19,606 nt of DNA, from assembly GCA_035649895.1 (NCBI GenBank), contig DASRIS010000060.1, positions 1 through 19,606 of the forward strand, read 5' to 3'. The notes under the pieces were generated by a model. It was given only the letters and a program-made list of their open reading frames with translations. It was not told the DNA's origin and did no database searches. This DNA comes from DASSUC01 sp035649895 (GTDB lineage Bacteria > Actinomycetota > Actinomycetes > Mycobacteriales > Micromonosporaceae). Both the position numbers and the translations under genes were made by a program. Positions within the stretch are counted from its first letter, which is position 1. The number at the start of each line of letters is the position of its first letter. Positions 1-10,322 of this stretch are shown one piece after another.

Positions 1-2
1 AC

Positions 3-107
3 GGCGACTTCGACGCCTACTGGGCCTTCCACCTGCGACAAGAACACCAACGCACACATCAAAGTCGATACCAGCAGCGCCGCGAGGACTACACCCTTGC
101 CGCGTGA
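3..107 (+). CDS. Transposase C-terminal fragment (partial, enters from the left edge)
   Basis: The frame is open from the window edge and ends at TGA 105-107, giving 34 residues that begin GDFDAYWAFHLRQEHQRTHQ and end YTLAA. The aromatic and basic pattern (FDxYWxFHLxQEHxRxHxSRY) resembles the extreme C-terminus of insertion-sequence transposases, and I think of the ISKra4 type, recalled from memory rather than searched. Such elements normally end within a few tens of bases after the transposase stop, so the right end of the element should lie at about 108-150. The gene runs antisense into the 3' end of the RHS gene: the RHS stop at 89-91 lies inside this frame. The family name is uncertain. 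That it is a real coding end is more likely than not. Confidence 0.5.
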   Translation, partial: GDFDAYWAFHLRQEHQRTHQSRYQQRREDYTLAA

Positions 108-3100
108 CCAGCAGTCACTCCAGAAGAGCCGCACCCAAAGCATGTGGCGCTCGCGCGGTTCCAGTCGCTGCAGTTATCACTACTGCCGGTGTCCAGGGTT
201 CCCACCTGGCACGTGCGGAGCTCAAAGCACGACAGATCGCGTGGCTTGAACGGCTTATTGGGCTTCTTCTTGCGCTTGTGCGGATTTCCGTCGTCGCCGC
301 ACGAGTCGGTATAGCTGCACAGTGGCCGCGGGGGCGGTGGAACCTTTCCCTTGATGTTCTTGCCGCCGCCGGGCTTCGGAGTTGCCCTCTGCCGGCAGTC
401 GTCGTCGGCACAGTCGGCCAGACCGCCGGCGTCGCTGAACGCGAGCGGGTTGGCGTGCGCGTACGAGTAGCCGTGGATCTGTTGCGGATCGGTGAAGTCC
501 CGGATCGGGTCGGCCGAGACGAACCGGCCCGTGGCTGGGTCGTACTCGCGGGCACCGAGGTGGGTCAGGCCGGTGGTGGCGTCCTTGGTGCCGCCGACGA
601 AGCCCTTCTCCCCCGGCCAGCTTCCGGGTTGGCTGCCGCGCGGGCTGCCGAACGGCAGGCTGCGCCGACGGGTCATCTGCAGGGAGGTCGAGTCAATGGC
701 CAGCTGGTTGGTGCCGTGGTGGTCGGCCGTCAGCCAGGTGACCCCGGTGACGGTGCGCACGGCCACGCCGGCGTAGTAGCGGGTTCCGGTGACCTGTCCG
801 GACGCCGTGTTGAGCCGGTACTCGTCGGACCCGAGGTACAGCGTGGTCGCGCCCGGTTCCCGGCGGAGCAGCCGGTTGCCGCCGGCGCTGTAGACGAACG
901 TGGTGTCCTGCCCGGCTTGGGTGGACCTGGCCAGGTGTCCCTCCGCGTCCCACGTGAGGGTCTGGTCCGGCTGGCCGACAAGGTCCCGGCTCATGGTGTT
1001 GCCGGCGTTGTCGTAGCTGTAGGCGTCTGTCCCGGTTGTCGCTCCGGACCGCGTGGCCTGAGTGACGCCGTGTGGCCGGACGCCGCCCGCGGCGGGGTAG
1101 GCGTATGTGGACGTGGTGCTGCCGGTCGCCCCGTGGTCGACCTGCGAGGTGCGGTTGCCGGTCTTGTCGTACGTCCAGGTCAGCCAGTAGGGGTCGGCAC
1201 CGGTGCGTTGCGGGGTGCCACAGGCCAGGTTCGCCTGCGTCCAGGCCTCCGTGAGCCGCCGCAGGTGGTCGTACGCGAAGCACTCGACCTGGTCGCGTAC
1301 TCCACCGGTGTTGCCGGCCACCGACAGCACGTTGCCGGCCGCGTCGTAGGCGTACTCGTTGGTGGACTTGTCGTCCCAGGTGTCGGGTGTGGTCGGGTTC
1401 TCGATGTCCACCTGCTGCGTGAGCAGCCGGCGGCTGCCTTCGTCGACCGCCGTCGTGAGCCGGACCCGCTTGTCGCCGGCACCCAGTAGCTGCTGTGAGA
1501 CTTGCCCGTCCCAGTGGTACGCCGTCGACGCGACGTACGGGCTGGCGCCGCTCAGCGATGATGGCCGGCCGGCGGCGTTGTAGCCATGGACGAGGGTCTC
1601 GGCCGGCAGCCCGCCCATGGCCGGCAGCGTCACCGTGGCTGGGGCGCCGTTGACCTTGTAGGTGTACCCCGTCGTGTAGGTGCCGGCGAGGCCGCCCTCG
1701 ACCGCAGGGATCGTTACCGTCGTGCCGAGCGGGCGGTAGCCATCGTCGTAGCCGGTGACCGCGCTGGTGTAGGCGTTGCCCGTGTCGAGCCGGGTGGACG
1801 AGGTGAGTTGGCCCCTGGCCAGGGTGTCGTACGACCACGACGCCAGCAGCGTCCCGGTCGGTGACGTGTCCCGCGTCTCGACGCGGCGGTCAATATCGTC
1901 GTACGCGTAGGCCAGCGTCTGCCCTCGTCCGTCGGTGGAACGGACCAGCCGGCCGGCGTTGTCGTACGCGTTGGTCCGGGTCCCGGTATCCGGGTCCACC
2001 GCGGTGAGCTGCCGGCCCAGCAGGTCGTGGGTGAAGTCCCAGTGGTTGCCGACGGGGTCGGTGACGCGGGTCAGCCGGTCGGCGTCGTCGTAGGTGTATG
2101 CCGTCTCGTCGTACGGGCCGGTCGGGGCGCCTCCGCTGTACTGGCGCAGCGCCGTGGTCCGGCCCCGGGCGTCGGCGAGGGCGGTGGTGGCGGTTCCGCC
2201 GGCTGGTGGGTCGACGTCGACGCGGTCGCCGCCGTAGGTGGTGGTTGTGCGCCACTTCTCCACGCCCTGCGACCACAGTTGCCCGGTGAGCACCCGACCG
2301 AGCCCGTCGTACGTCGAGCGAACCTGCCGCCCGACCGCAGCGTCGGTGAACGACCCCAGCGTTCCGGTCGGGCCGGACGCGTTGTTGTAGAGCTCCGACG
2401 CCTTGACCGCCAGCCCACGACCGTCGTATGCGGTGTCGGCGATGACCCGGTTGCCGTCCGGCGCAGTCGTCTGGGTCTGCCGGGGGCGCAACAGCCCGTC
2501 CACGATGCCGTACGACAGGATCTGCGTGTCGTTCGGGCTCAGCGTCTTGGTGACGATGCTACTGGCGGCCGTCCTGGAGACGGTGTACCCGTACTCCGTA
2601 CTGGGGGTGAGGCTGGTCGCCCGTCCGGGCAGCCAGACCTTCACCAGCCGCCCGAGCGCGTCGTAGGACGCGGTCGTCACCTTGCCGTTCGGGTCGGTGA
2701 CCGTGGTCGGCACTCCGCGAGCGACGTTGAACGTGGTGACCGTCCCGTGCAACATCGGGTTGCGCACCTCGACCGTGGCGGTCAGGCCGTGCGTTCCCTG
2801 GGTATAGGTCGTGTTCGTCGTCTTGTCCAGCGCGTCCGAGGCCGACGTCACCCGGCCCCACTGGTCGTAGCCGAGGCTTCCGGTCCTGATCCACGCCGGC
2901 GTCGTGCCGGAGTACGAGACGACCGCCTCGTTCCTGGTCACGTTGCCGGTGCTCGGCGCGGTGCCGTGGGCGGACGCGCCGTCGTAGTACACCCGCGAGT
3001 CGGACACGGCGTCGTCCGGGTAGACCGGTACCGCGGAGCACGCGACGCCCACGGTCTCGGTCCGGTTCGGATAGTCGATGAGGTACGCCCCGGCGCCCGT

Positions 3101-6100
3101 GCCGTACGTGTACCAGGTGCGGGTGCAGCGGTCGTCGGACGTCGTCGAGACGTCACCCTGGTCGTCGACCGTCGTGATGACCCCGTACGTGGTGTCCCAG
3201 GCGTTGACTGTCTGCATGGTCCGCCAGGCGCTCGACGCGGCGAGCCACGTCTGGGTTCGTTCCTTGGCCGGGCGTACCACGTAGGACGGCTGCGTCGACG
3301 GGATCGCCCACGACACGGGCAGGTGTCGTTGCCCGGTCAGGAAGCGGGTCGGGTCGTAGATCGTGCGGCGCAGCTCCGGCCCGCCTGGCGCGGAGTATTC
3401 GATCTTCTGGTGGAGGAACCCGGTGTACTGCTCGTGGTCCTGGCTGACCTCGCCGAGAGCGTTGGTGATGGTCGAGGTGCGCGTGCCTTCGCCATTGTCG
3501 GTGTAGTCGCCGTGCAGGCCGCGGAAGTACAAATACCTGGCCTGCGACTGGTTCCCGGCCGGGCCGGTGGTGACGGTCACGCTCGGGTAGCCGCGCCATT
3601 GCGACCACGACTTCCGCCCAGTCCGTGCGCCGAACGTGGCGGCACCGTCGTCGTGTGCCCACAGCACGCCGGTGGAGGCTCCCGTGGTCGCGTAGGCGTA
3701 GGCGTGGACCACGTCCGGCGAGCCACCCACCAGATCCCTCTCCGTGACGGAGCTGACCCGGTACTTGTGCCACCAGGACCAGCCCGGTGGCGCCTGCTGG
3801 GGTGAGTAGTACTGGGGGAAGCAACGCCTGGAGTTGAGGTCCGGGTTGGGGAAGGGCGAGCCGAACTGGCACCCCGTGTCCTGCCCGTCGTACGCGACGA
3901 CGAGCTGGCCGCCGGTCTCCGTGCTCACGGTGGTGATGCGGTACTTGCGCGGTTGGGCCATCGTGGCGTTCGGGTCGTAGTCGGCCCGCTGGTCGAAGCG
4001 GGTACCGCCGAAGGTGACGGGTGGCAGCGCGTCCGACCCGCCGTCCGCCTTGCCGGTTCGCGTGATCGACTCGAGCCAGAGCACCGGCGACGTGCCGTTG
4101 CCGGTCGACGGGAACTGGTGTCCCAGATCCCACTGGTCCACGGTGTGGTACGTCGAGCCCGATCCGGACCACGCCTGCGTGACCACGCTGGCCAGCCGCA
4201 TCGCCGACCAGAACGACGGGCTGACGTTGCTCGTGCAGGGGGCGGCGTCACAGGCGAGGTCGAAGGGCGTGTCCGGCCAGTTCGGCCTGTTCGGCGCCGA
4301 CAGCCACGGCGTGCCGGCCCAGCACGACGTGAAGCACCGCTCAAGGTTGTTGAAGAGTACGCGCGCTGGCGCGGTGGTCGAGTACTCCTGTCCCGTCCGG
4401 GTGCCGTACTCGATGGACGTCAGGGCGCCGCCCTTGTCGTAGCCGACCGTAGACGACGGGCTGCCGGCCAGACCCGTCCGGTTGCCCTCGCGGGTGTAGA
4501 AGTACGTCATCGAGCTGCCGTGCCGGTCGACGACGTGGTCCAGGTTCCACCGCCACGCCTGCAGGCAGTACGAGCTGGCAAACGCCGACGCGACGTAGCA
4601 CGGTTCGCCCGCGTGGTTGGCGAAAACCGGCACCCGCCACGTGGAGTTCGTCTCGCGGTTGCCCGTCGACCAGTTGGGCAGCCGGTGCCGGCCGAAGTAG
4701 AGCTGCGTACCGTCGGTGGTCGTGACCCGCCAGTACTCGCCGTCGTTGTCGCCGTTGCCGGCCCCGGTCAACAGCTCGACCTTTGCCGCGTCGTCATCGG
4801 CCATCCGCCACGTGCCGTCGTCGCCGATGACCAGCTCGGTGGACTTACCACCCCACACGATGCGCGCGTTCGGCAGGCGCCAGCACAGGTCCCCGGTAGC
4901 GTTGGCGTGCTCGGGGTCCCAGGTCGACGCCTGCGTGCCGAGCACATCGGCCTTGCCGTCGCCGGAGAAGTCGCCCGGCGCGACGATCGCGCCGAAGCCG
5001 CCCCAACCTGACCCGATCTGCTCGGACTGCCCGGTGACCCAGCCACCCGTCCCGTTGCCGCGGATCATCAGCAGGGCGTTGTCCGTCGTCCGCCGCCACA
5101 GCACGTCCGGTTTGCCGTCGCCGGAGAAGTCGCCGCGGCCGAAGAGGTAGTTGGCTCCGTTGAAGTCACCGATCAGCTCGGACTGGCCGGTGACCCAGCG
5201 GCCGACGCCGTTGCCGCGCATCATGAACAGCAGCCCGTCCGAGGCGCGCTTCCACAGCACGTCCGGCTTGCCGTCGCCGGAGAAGTCGCCGACCGAGAAG
5301 ATGAAGCTCGCCGAGCTGAACGAGCCGATGTCCTCAGAGACGGCCGCCAACGTGCCACCCGGCGCGCCCCGGCGCAGCATGAGGCGTCCGGTCGTCTCGC
5401 GCCAGATCAGGTCCGGCAGGCCGTCGCCGGTGAAGTCGCCGGGTGAGTGCAGCCACTGCGCCCCCGACCAGTCACCGGCCGCCAGCGGCCGGGGCTCGTC
5501 GATGAAGCCGCCGGCGCCGTTGCCGCGCACCAGCCGCAGCGTGTTGCCGATGCCGTTGTACAAGGCGCGGCGGAAGATCAGGTCCGGCTTCCCGTCGCCG
5601 TCGAAGTCGCCCGGGCTCAGCACGGAGTTGGTCGCGTCGAACGCCTGCCCGACGACCGGGTACGGCGGGGCGAACCCACCGGCGCCGTTGCCCGGGTACA
5701 TCCTGACGTCCTTGAAGGTCTGGACATCGTCGAGGCAGGCCCGGTATGACCGCTCGATGAAGCCTGGCTGGTACTCCCAGCCCTCGCCGATCGGCCCGGG
5801 CTGCACGTTCTTGCCGGCCGTCTGCCCGTCCACCGCGCCCGACGAGTAGCCGAACGAGACCTCCGGATCGAGGCCGCCCGGCGACGGGGGAACACCGAGC
5901 TCGTACGACCAGCCGAAGTCCGCGCTCGACGTGCCACCCGTCCACTCGTACGAGTGGGAGAACGGCGTCTGCCCGAAGTCGCCCGTGTCCGATGAGGTCG
6001 CGGTCGCCGTGACCGCCAGGACCGAGGCGCCCCCGGTTGTTCCGTCACGCTCGCTGCCGGTCAGCGCACTACGCTCCGATACGGCCGCCGCGCCCACCTC

Positions 6101-6748
6101 GACGGTCGCGGACAGCCGCATCCGGCGGGAGTCCACCCGCGACGCCACCGGCGTCGGTGTCGCGCAGCCCGACACCTGCGGGGTGGTCAACGCACACGCC
6201 GGCAGCCGCACCAACCGCAGGCGCGATGCCCAGTCGCCGCCGTACGCACCAGCGAACCCGGACACGTCCACGTCCACGGCGACCGGCGCCGGAGCCGTCC
6301 CACCGTCGGTTCGCCTCAACCGGAACACCATGCCGCTCACGCCGGCAGCCTCGGCCGCACGCTGGTCCGACACGTCCAGACGCACCCGTCCGGGCTGGTC
6401 GACGACGGCCGTACCCGCCTGCGCACCGACCGCACCGCGGCCGACCCAGACCGGACCGGCTCCCGCCCGTACGCGGGCGCCCGCCCCACCGGCGGACGAG
6501 GGCGCGGGAAGATCGACCTCGATGCTGCCCGCCGCCGGCCACACGGCCCTGCCCGGCGACCACCTCTCCTGCTGTGACTGCGCGGGTTTCGCGGCCCGGG
6601 GCGTCAGCTTGCCCATCGGCACCGAGCGCTGCGACACCCCCGGCGCCGGGTCCCCAGGCTCCGCTGCCAGCGGGGGCGCCCAGAGCAACGAAACCCCCAA
6701 GGCGGCAACGAGACCCGCCGCGAATGTGCGACGCCGAGTAATGGACAT
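89..6748 (-). CDS. Secreted RHS/YD-repeat protein with FG-GAP repeats; C-terminal tip probably truncated
   Basis: This 2219-residue secreted giant begins MSITRRRTFAAGLVAALGVS, a typical signal peptide with likely cleavage near residue 32. The frame stays open another 91 codons upstream, but that extension looks non-coding. GGTGATC three bases before the ATG can pair with the 16S rRNA tail. Residues of about 265-340 resemble SpvB/RHS N-terminal regions. Five FG-GAP/VCBS repeats with DxDxDG-like loops (GDFDGDGKPD, GDFTGDGLPD, GDFSGDGKPD twice, GDFSGDGKAD) lie at about 380-605. YD repeats (YDxxGRL) run from about 1290, and the RHS core (LGAREYDPATGRFVSADPI) sits near 2060-2085. In this family the YD shell encloses a C-terminal toxin or effector that follows the core. 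Here only about 113 residues follow, rich in Pro, Lys and Cys, and the last ones overlap a transposase gene on the other strand. No immunity gene is visible. A role in contact-dependent competition or surface adhesion is inferred. Confidence 0.93.
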   Translation of the reverse strand: MSITRRRTFAAGLVAALGVSLLWAPPLAAEPGDPAPGVSQRSVPMGKLTPRAAKPAQSQQERWSPGRAVWPAAGSIEVDLPAPSSAGGAGARVRAGAGPVWVGRGAVGAQAGTAVVDQPGRVRLDVSDQRAAEAAGVSGMVFRLRRTDGGTAPAPVAVDVDVSGFAGAYGGDWASRLRLVRLPACALTTPQVSGCATPTPVASRVDSRRMRLSATVEVGAAAVSERSALTGSERDGTTGGASVLAVTATATSSDTGDFGQTPFSHSYEWTGGTSSADFGWSYELGVPPSPGGLDPEVSFGYSSGAVDGQTAGKNVQPGPIGEGWEYQPGFIERSYRACLDDVQTFKDVRMYPGNGAGGFAPPYPVVGQAFDATNSVLSPGDFDGDGKPDLIFRRALYNGIGNTLRLVRGNGAGGFIDEPRPLAAGDWSGAQWLHSPGDFTGDGLPDLIWRETTGRLMLRRGAPGGTLAAVSEDIGSFSSASFIFSVGDFSGDGKPDVLWKRASDGLLFMMRGNGVGRWVTGQSELIGDFNGANYLFGRGDFSGDGKPDVLWRRTTDNALLMIRGNGTGGWVTGQSEQIGSGWGGFGAIVAPGDFSGDGKADVLGTQASTWDPEHANATGDLCWRLPNARIVWGGKSTELVIGDDGTWRMADDDAAKVELLTGAGNGDNDGEYWRVTTTDGTQLYFGRHRLPNWSTGNRETNSTWRVPVFANHAGEPCYVASAFASSYCLQAWRWNLDHVVDRHGSSMTYFYTREGNRTGLAGSPSSTVGYDKGGALTSIEYGTRTGQEYSTTAPARVLFNNLERCFTSCWAGTPWLSAPNRPNWPDTPFDLACDAAPCTSNVSPSFWSAMRLASVVTQAWSGSGSTYHTVDQWDLGHQFPSTGNGTSPVLWLESITRTGKADGGSDALPPVTFGGTRFDQRADYDPNATMAQPRKYRITTVSTETGGQLVVAYDGQDTGCQFGSPFPNPDLNSRRCFPQYYSPQQAPPGWSWWHKYRVSSVTERDLVGGSPDVVHAYAYATTGASTGVLWAHDDGAATFGARTGRKSWSQWRGYPSVTVTTGPAGNQSQARYLYFRGLHGDYTDNGEGTRTSTITNALGEVSQDHEQYTGFLHQKIEYSAPGGPELRRTIYDPTRFLTGQRHLPVSWAIPSTQPSYVVRPAKERTQTWLAASSAWRTMQTVNAWDTTYGVITTVDDQGDVSTTSDDRCTRTWYTYGTGAGAYLIDYPNRTETVGVACSAVPVYPDDAVSDSRVYYDGASAHGTAPSTGNVTRNEAVVSYSGTTPAWIRTGSLGYDQWGRVTSASDALDKTTNTTYTQGTHGLTATVEVRNPMLHGTVTTFNVARGVPTTVTDPNGKVTTASYDALGRLVKVWLPGRATSLTPSTEYGYTVSRTAASSIVTKTLSPNDTQILSYGIVDGLLRPRQTQTTAPDGNRVIADTAYDGRGLAVKASELYNNASGPTGTLGSFTDAAVGRQVRSTYDGLGRVLTGQLWSQGVEKWRTTTTYGGDRVDVDPPAGGTATTALADARGRTTALRQYSGGAPTGPYDETAYTYDDADRLTRVTDPVGNHWDFTHDLLGRQLTAVDPDTGTRTNAYDNAGRLVRSTDGRGQTLAYAYDDIDRRVETRDTSPTGTLLASWSYDTLARGQLTSSTRLDTGNAYTSAVTGYDDGYRPLGTTVTIPAVEGGLAGTYTTGYTYKVNGAPATVTLPAMGGLPAETLVHGYNAAGRPSSLSGASPYVASTAYHWDGQVSQQLLGAGDKRVRLTTAVDEGSRRLLTQQVDIENPTTPDTWDDKSTNEYAYDAAGNVLSVAGNTGGVRDQVECFAYDHLRRLTEAWTQANLACGTPQRTGADPYWLTWTYDKTGNRTSQVDHGATGSTTSTYAYPAAGGVRPHGVTQATRSGATTGTDAYSYDNAGNTMSRDLVGQPDQTLTWDAEGHLARSTQAGQDTTFVYSAGGNRLLRREPGATTLYLGSDEYRLNTASGQVTGTRYYAGVAVRTVTGVTWLTADHHGTNQLAIDSTSLQMTRRRSLPFGSPRGSQPGSWPGEKGFVGGTKDATTGLTHLGAREYDPATGRFVSADPIRDFTDPQQIHGYSYAHANPLAFSDAGGLADCADDDCRQRATPKPGGGKNIKGKVPPPPRPLCSYTDSCGDDGNPHKRKKKPNKPFKPRDLSCFELRTCQVGTLDTGSSDNCSDWNRASATCFGCGSSGVTAGHAARV

Positions 6749-7089
6749 TCCGATCACCCCGTCGGCCGAACAGGTCGCAGTGACAACGGCAGATCGCAGC
6801 GGCGAGCGCCGGCCCCGGAGCGTCGCCCGGGCGCTGGAAGTATGTGACGGTGCGGAGTACCAACTCCATGCAGGGATCCCGCTCGGACCAGACCGTAGGC
6901 GACCGAGATTGCGGCTAACTTGCGTATGGCTTGCGCCGGGCCGTGGAAGCAATGTCGAAACCAGCCTTGCCGGCTCCCAGCCACGATGGGCAAGGCAGGC
7001 ACAGGCACCTCTGGCGACCACGGAGCGTAGGCAGCTTCATGATCACAGGTGCTTTGCCGACCAGGCAGCGTGTCACCTCATGCCACAGG
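6749..7089. other. Intergenic region between sugar operon and RHS gene
   Basis: These 341 bp separate the end of the transporter operon from the RHS start, both on the minus strand. I see no convincing gene. The region must hold the RHS promoter unless there is readthrough, but I could not identify a clear -35/-10 pair. The one clear structure is the inverted repeat at 6964-6996, listed separately. Confidence 0.5.
6964..6996 (-). terminator. Hairpin downstream of the sugar ABC operon, possible terminator
   Basis: GCCTTGCC (6964-6971) and GGCAAGGC (6989-6996) form a perfect 8-bp stem around a 17-nt loop, 93 bp past the MalG-like permease stop. There is no T-tract, which is common for actinobacterial terminators. 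The long loop and distance make this tentative. It would separate the importer operon from the RHS gene. Confidence 0.3.
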
Positions 7090-7932
<843 letters not shown>

Positions 7933-7936
7933 GGAG

Positions 7937-9034
7937 TCAGTCCTCCCGGCGCAGCAGCAGGCGCTGGATCCCGGTGAAGGCGAGGATCAGCGCGAAGAGG
8001 ATGAACGCGATGGCTGCGGCCCGGCCCATCGCCGAGTTCTCGAACCCGTCCCGGTAGATCAGGTACGCCGGGGTGAGCGTGGTCTTCTGCGGGCCGCCCG
8101 CGGTCATCGCGTAGATCTGGTCGAAGACCTGCCAGGTGCCGATGAGGCCGAGCGTGAGCACCAGGAACAAGGTGGGTCGCATCAGCGGCAGGGTGACCCG
8201 GAAGAAGCGCTGCCGCGGCGTCGCCCCGTCGATCAGCGAGGCCTCGTCCAGCTCCTCCGGGATGTTCTGCAGGCCGGCCAGGAACATCAGCATGAACGTG
8301 CCGGTCGTGGTCCAGGTGGCCAGGATCATGATGGCGAGCAGGGCGACGCTCGGCCCGGACAGCCAGTCCCAGTAGGACAGCCCCATCAGCCGGTGCTCGC
8401 CCAGGAAGGCAGGGGCGGTGTCGACCCCGAGCCAGCCGAGCACGGTGTGCACGACGCCCTTGAACTCGCTGAGCCACACGGTCTCCACCGTCCCGGGCAG
8501 CAGCGCGGAGAGCAGCACGTTGACCACGCCGCTCGGGCTGAACAGGAAGATGAAGATGAACGCGACCGCGATCGAGCTGGTCACCGAAGGGAAGTAGAAG
8601 GCGGTACGGAAGAACGTCTTGCCCTTCAGCAGCTTGGAGTTCACCACCACGGCGAGGAAGAACGACAGCGCGGTCTGGGCCGGCACGACGCCGAGCACGT
8701 AGTAGAAGTTGTTGCGCAGGCTCTTGGCGAAGTCGCTCTGCACGACACCCGACTCGACCAGCAGGTCACGGTAGTTCTCCGTGCCGGTCGGCGTGGACGT
8801 GTCGAGCGGGGCGAGGCCGCTCCAGTCGCGGAAGCTCACCCAGAACGCCATCAGGATCGGGGCGACAAGGAACAGCCCCAGCCCGAGCAGCGCGGGCGCG
8901 ACGAACAGCCAGCCGGCGAGCGCCTGGCGGCCGCGGATGCGGCTAGGGCGTCGCCGTAGCCGCCGGCCCGGCCGGCCCGCCGGGGGCGGTACGGCGGCCG
9001 GAGCCGCCGTACCTGCCCTCGCGGCATCAACCAC
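7937..9034 (-). CDS. Carbohydrate ABC transporter permease, MalF-like (CUT1)
   Basis: This 365-residue permease is the partner of the MalG-like subunit. It has a proline-, alanine- and arginine-rich cytoplasmic N-terminus of about 40 residues, a first membrane segment (GWLFVAPALLGLGLFLVAPI) and several more. The EAA loop near residues 257-285 reads EELDEASLIDGATPRQRFFR followed by VTLPLMRP. The start is GTG at 9032-9034, inside the 3' end of the binding-protein gene (8-nt overlap). A perfect AAGGAGG (9041-9047) six bases upstream decides this start. A nearby ATG at 9025-9027 overlaps the previous TGA but is in the wrong frame. The overlap implies translational coupling to the binding protein. 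Confidence 0.95.
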   Translation of the reverse strand: MVDAARAGTAAPAAVPPPAGRPGRRLRRRPSRIRGRQALAGWLFVAPALLGLGLFLVAPILMAFWVSFRDWSGLAPLDTSTPTGTENYRDLLVESGVVQSDFAKSLRNNFYYVLGVVPAQTALSFFLAVVVNSKLLKGKTFFRTAFYFPSVTSSIAVAFIFIFLFSPSGVVNVLLSALLPGTVETVWLSEFKGVVHTVLGWLGVDTAPAFLGEHRLMGLSYWDWLSGPSVALLAIMILATWTTTGTFMLMFLAGLQNIPEELDEASLIDGATPRQRFFRVTLPLMRPTLFLVLTLGLIGTWQVFDQIYAMTAGGPQKTTLTPAYLIYRDGFENSAMGRAAAIAFILFALILAFTGIQRLLLRRED

Positions 9035-10280
9035 TGACGACCTCCTTGCCGGCGTTCTGCGCCGCAGTCACCACCTCCGGCACCGGCTTGTTCCCGGCCG
9101 CGAGGCCCTGGATGCCGTCGTTGAGGGTGTCGATCACGGTCTTGAAGCCGGGGATGAAGACCGCCTTCTTGGCGTAGTCGGCGCCGGTCACGAACGCCTT
9201 CAGCTCCGGCTTGTCGGCCAGCCACTGCTCAGCCAGGGACTTGCGCGACGGCATGACCGGGAACTGCTTGGTGAACTCCAGCTGCTTCTCGCTCGACACC
9301 AGGAACTTCACGAAGTCGATCGCGGCGGCCTTGTTCTTGCTGGCCTTGGCCACGCCGTAGCAGACCGAGAAGGCCAGCGTGCCCTTGCCGGCCGGGCCGG
9401 CGGGCAGCTCCGCGACCGCGTACTTGAGGTTGGGGAAGTCGTTCTTCATGGCGCCGACGATCCAGTTGCCCTCGATGGTCATGGCGGCCTTGCCCTTGCC
9501 GAGGGCCTCGCCGCCCCAGCCGGCGCCGACCTTCTGCGGGCTCGCCATGAAGCCGCCCTTGTGCAGGTCGGCCACGTACTGCAGGGCCTGGGCCATCTGC
9601 GGCGTGTCCATGGTCATCTTGCTGACGTCGTCGTTCGTGGGCCACGCCCCGGCCTGGGCCATGAACACGCCCCAGCGGTAGAACTCGGGGCCCATCACCA
9701 GGCCCGGCCGGCCGGGCTTGGTCAGCGCGCGGGCCGCGGCGGACAGCTCGTCCCACGTGGTCGGCGGCTTGACGTTGGCCTTGGCCAGCTCGTCGACGTT
9801 GTAGACCAGCTGGAGCGTTGAGAAGTCCTTGGGCGGGCAGTAGTACGTGCCCTCGTACGTGAAGGACTGGCGCAGGCTCTCGTAGAAGTCGTTGGGGTTG
9901 TCGACCTTGTCGCCGATGGGCTCCAGGGCACCGGCCTTGGCCAGGTCGGGCAGCTTGTTGTCGTTGACGTAGAACACGTCCGGCGGCTCGCCGCCGGCGA
10001 GCGCGGTCTGCAGCGCGGTGTCGTACTCCGGCAGCACGTTCAGGGTGACCGTGTTGCGGCCCAGCTTGTTGTAGTCGTCGATCACCTTGCGCAGGGTCGC
10101 GTCCTCGGCGGGCGAGGACGAGAACGCGTACATCGAAAGCTTGGCGTTGGCTGGCTGCGCGCCCTGGTCAGAGTCACCGTCGTCACCGCAGCCGGCGGCG
10201 GCGAGGCAGAGCAGCGCGGCGAGCGCCGCTGCGGCGGCCCGGGCCGGGCGGCGCCGGCGGAGGTCGGCCGAGATGGACAT
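9027..10280 (-). CDS. Sugar ABC transporter substrate-binding lipoprotein (family 1)
   Basis: This 417-residue binding protein has an arginine-rich n-region, a hydrophobic stretch and the lipobox LAAAGC, so Cys31 would be lipidated after signal peptidase II cleavage and the mature protein anchored outside the membrane. A Gly/Asp/Ser/Gln-rich linker follows, then a two-lobe fold typical of family 1 extracellular sugar-binding proteins (YDTALQTALAGGEPPDVFYV near the N-lobe; TTWDELSAAARAL; GKAAMTIEGNW). It captures the sugar and delivers it to the two permeases downstream. The ATG is preceded by AAGGAG (10287-10292) with 6-nt spacing, a strong ribosome binding site suited to the high expression needed for a binding protein. 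It starts 42 bp after the LacI-type gene on the same strand. Confidence 0.96.
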   Translation of the reverse strand: MSISADLRRRRPARAAAAALAALLCLAAAGCGDDGDSDQGAQPANAKLSMYAFSSSPAEDATLRKVIDDYNKLGRNTVTLNVLPEYDTALQTALAGGEPPDVFYVNDNKLPDLAKAGALEPIGDKVDNPNDFYESLRQSFTYEGTYYCPPKDFSTLQLVYNVDELAKANVKPPTTWDELSAAARALTKPGRPGLVMGPEFYRWGVFMAQAGAWPTNDDVSKMTMDTPQMAQALQYVADLHKGGFMASPQKVGAGWGGEALGKGKAAMTIEGNWIVGAMKNDFPNLKYAVAELPAGPAGKGTLAFSVCYGVAKASKNKAAAIDFVKFLVSSEKQLEFTKQFPVMPSRKSLAEQWLADKPELKAFVTGADYAKKAVFIPGFKTVIDTLNDGIQGLAAGNKPVPEVVTAAQNAGKEVVSG

Positions 10281-10322
10281 GGATATCTCCTTGCTGCGTA
10301 GGGACTACACGGATGCGAGTGG

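Noticed and set aside
2027..3805. 592-codon plus-strand frame inside the RHS gene
   Set aside because: It is a shadow of the RHS coding frame; the YD repeats are on the minus strand and the antisense translation has no structure.
6749..7021. 91-codon N-terminal extension of the RHS frame
   Set aside because: The extension lacks coding character, and the downstream ATG opens a textbook signal peptide, which would be internal otherwise.
9025..9027. ATG overlapping the binding-protein stop as start of the MalF-like permease
   Set aside because: It is out of frame with the permease; the in-frame GTG at 9032-9034 has a perfect ribosome binding site six bases upstream.
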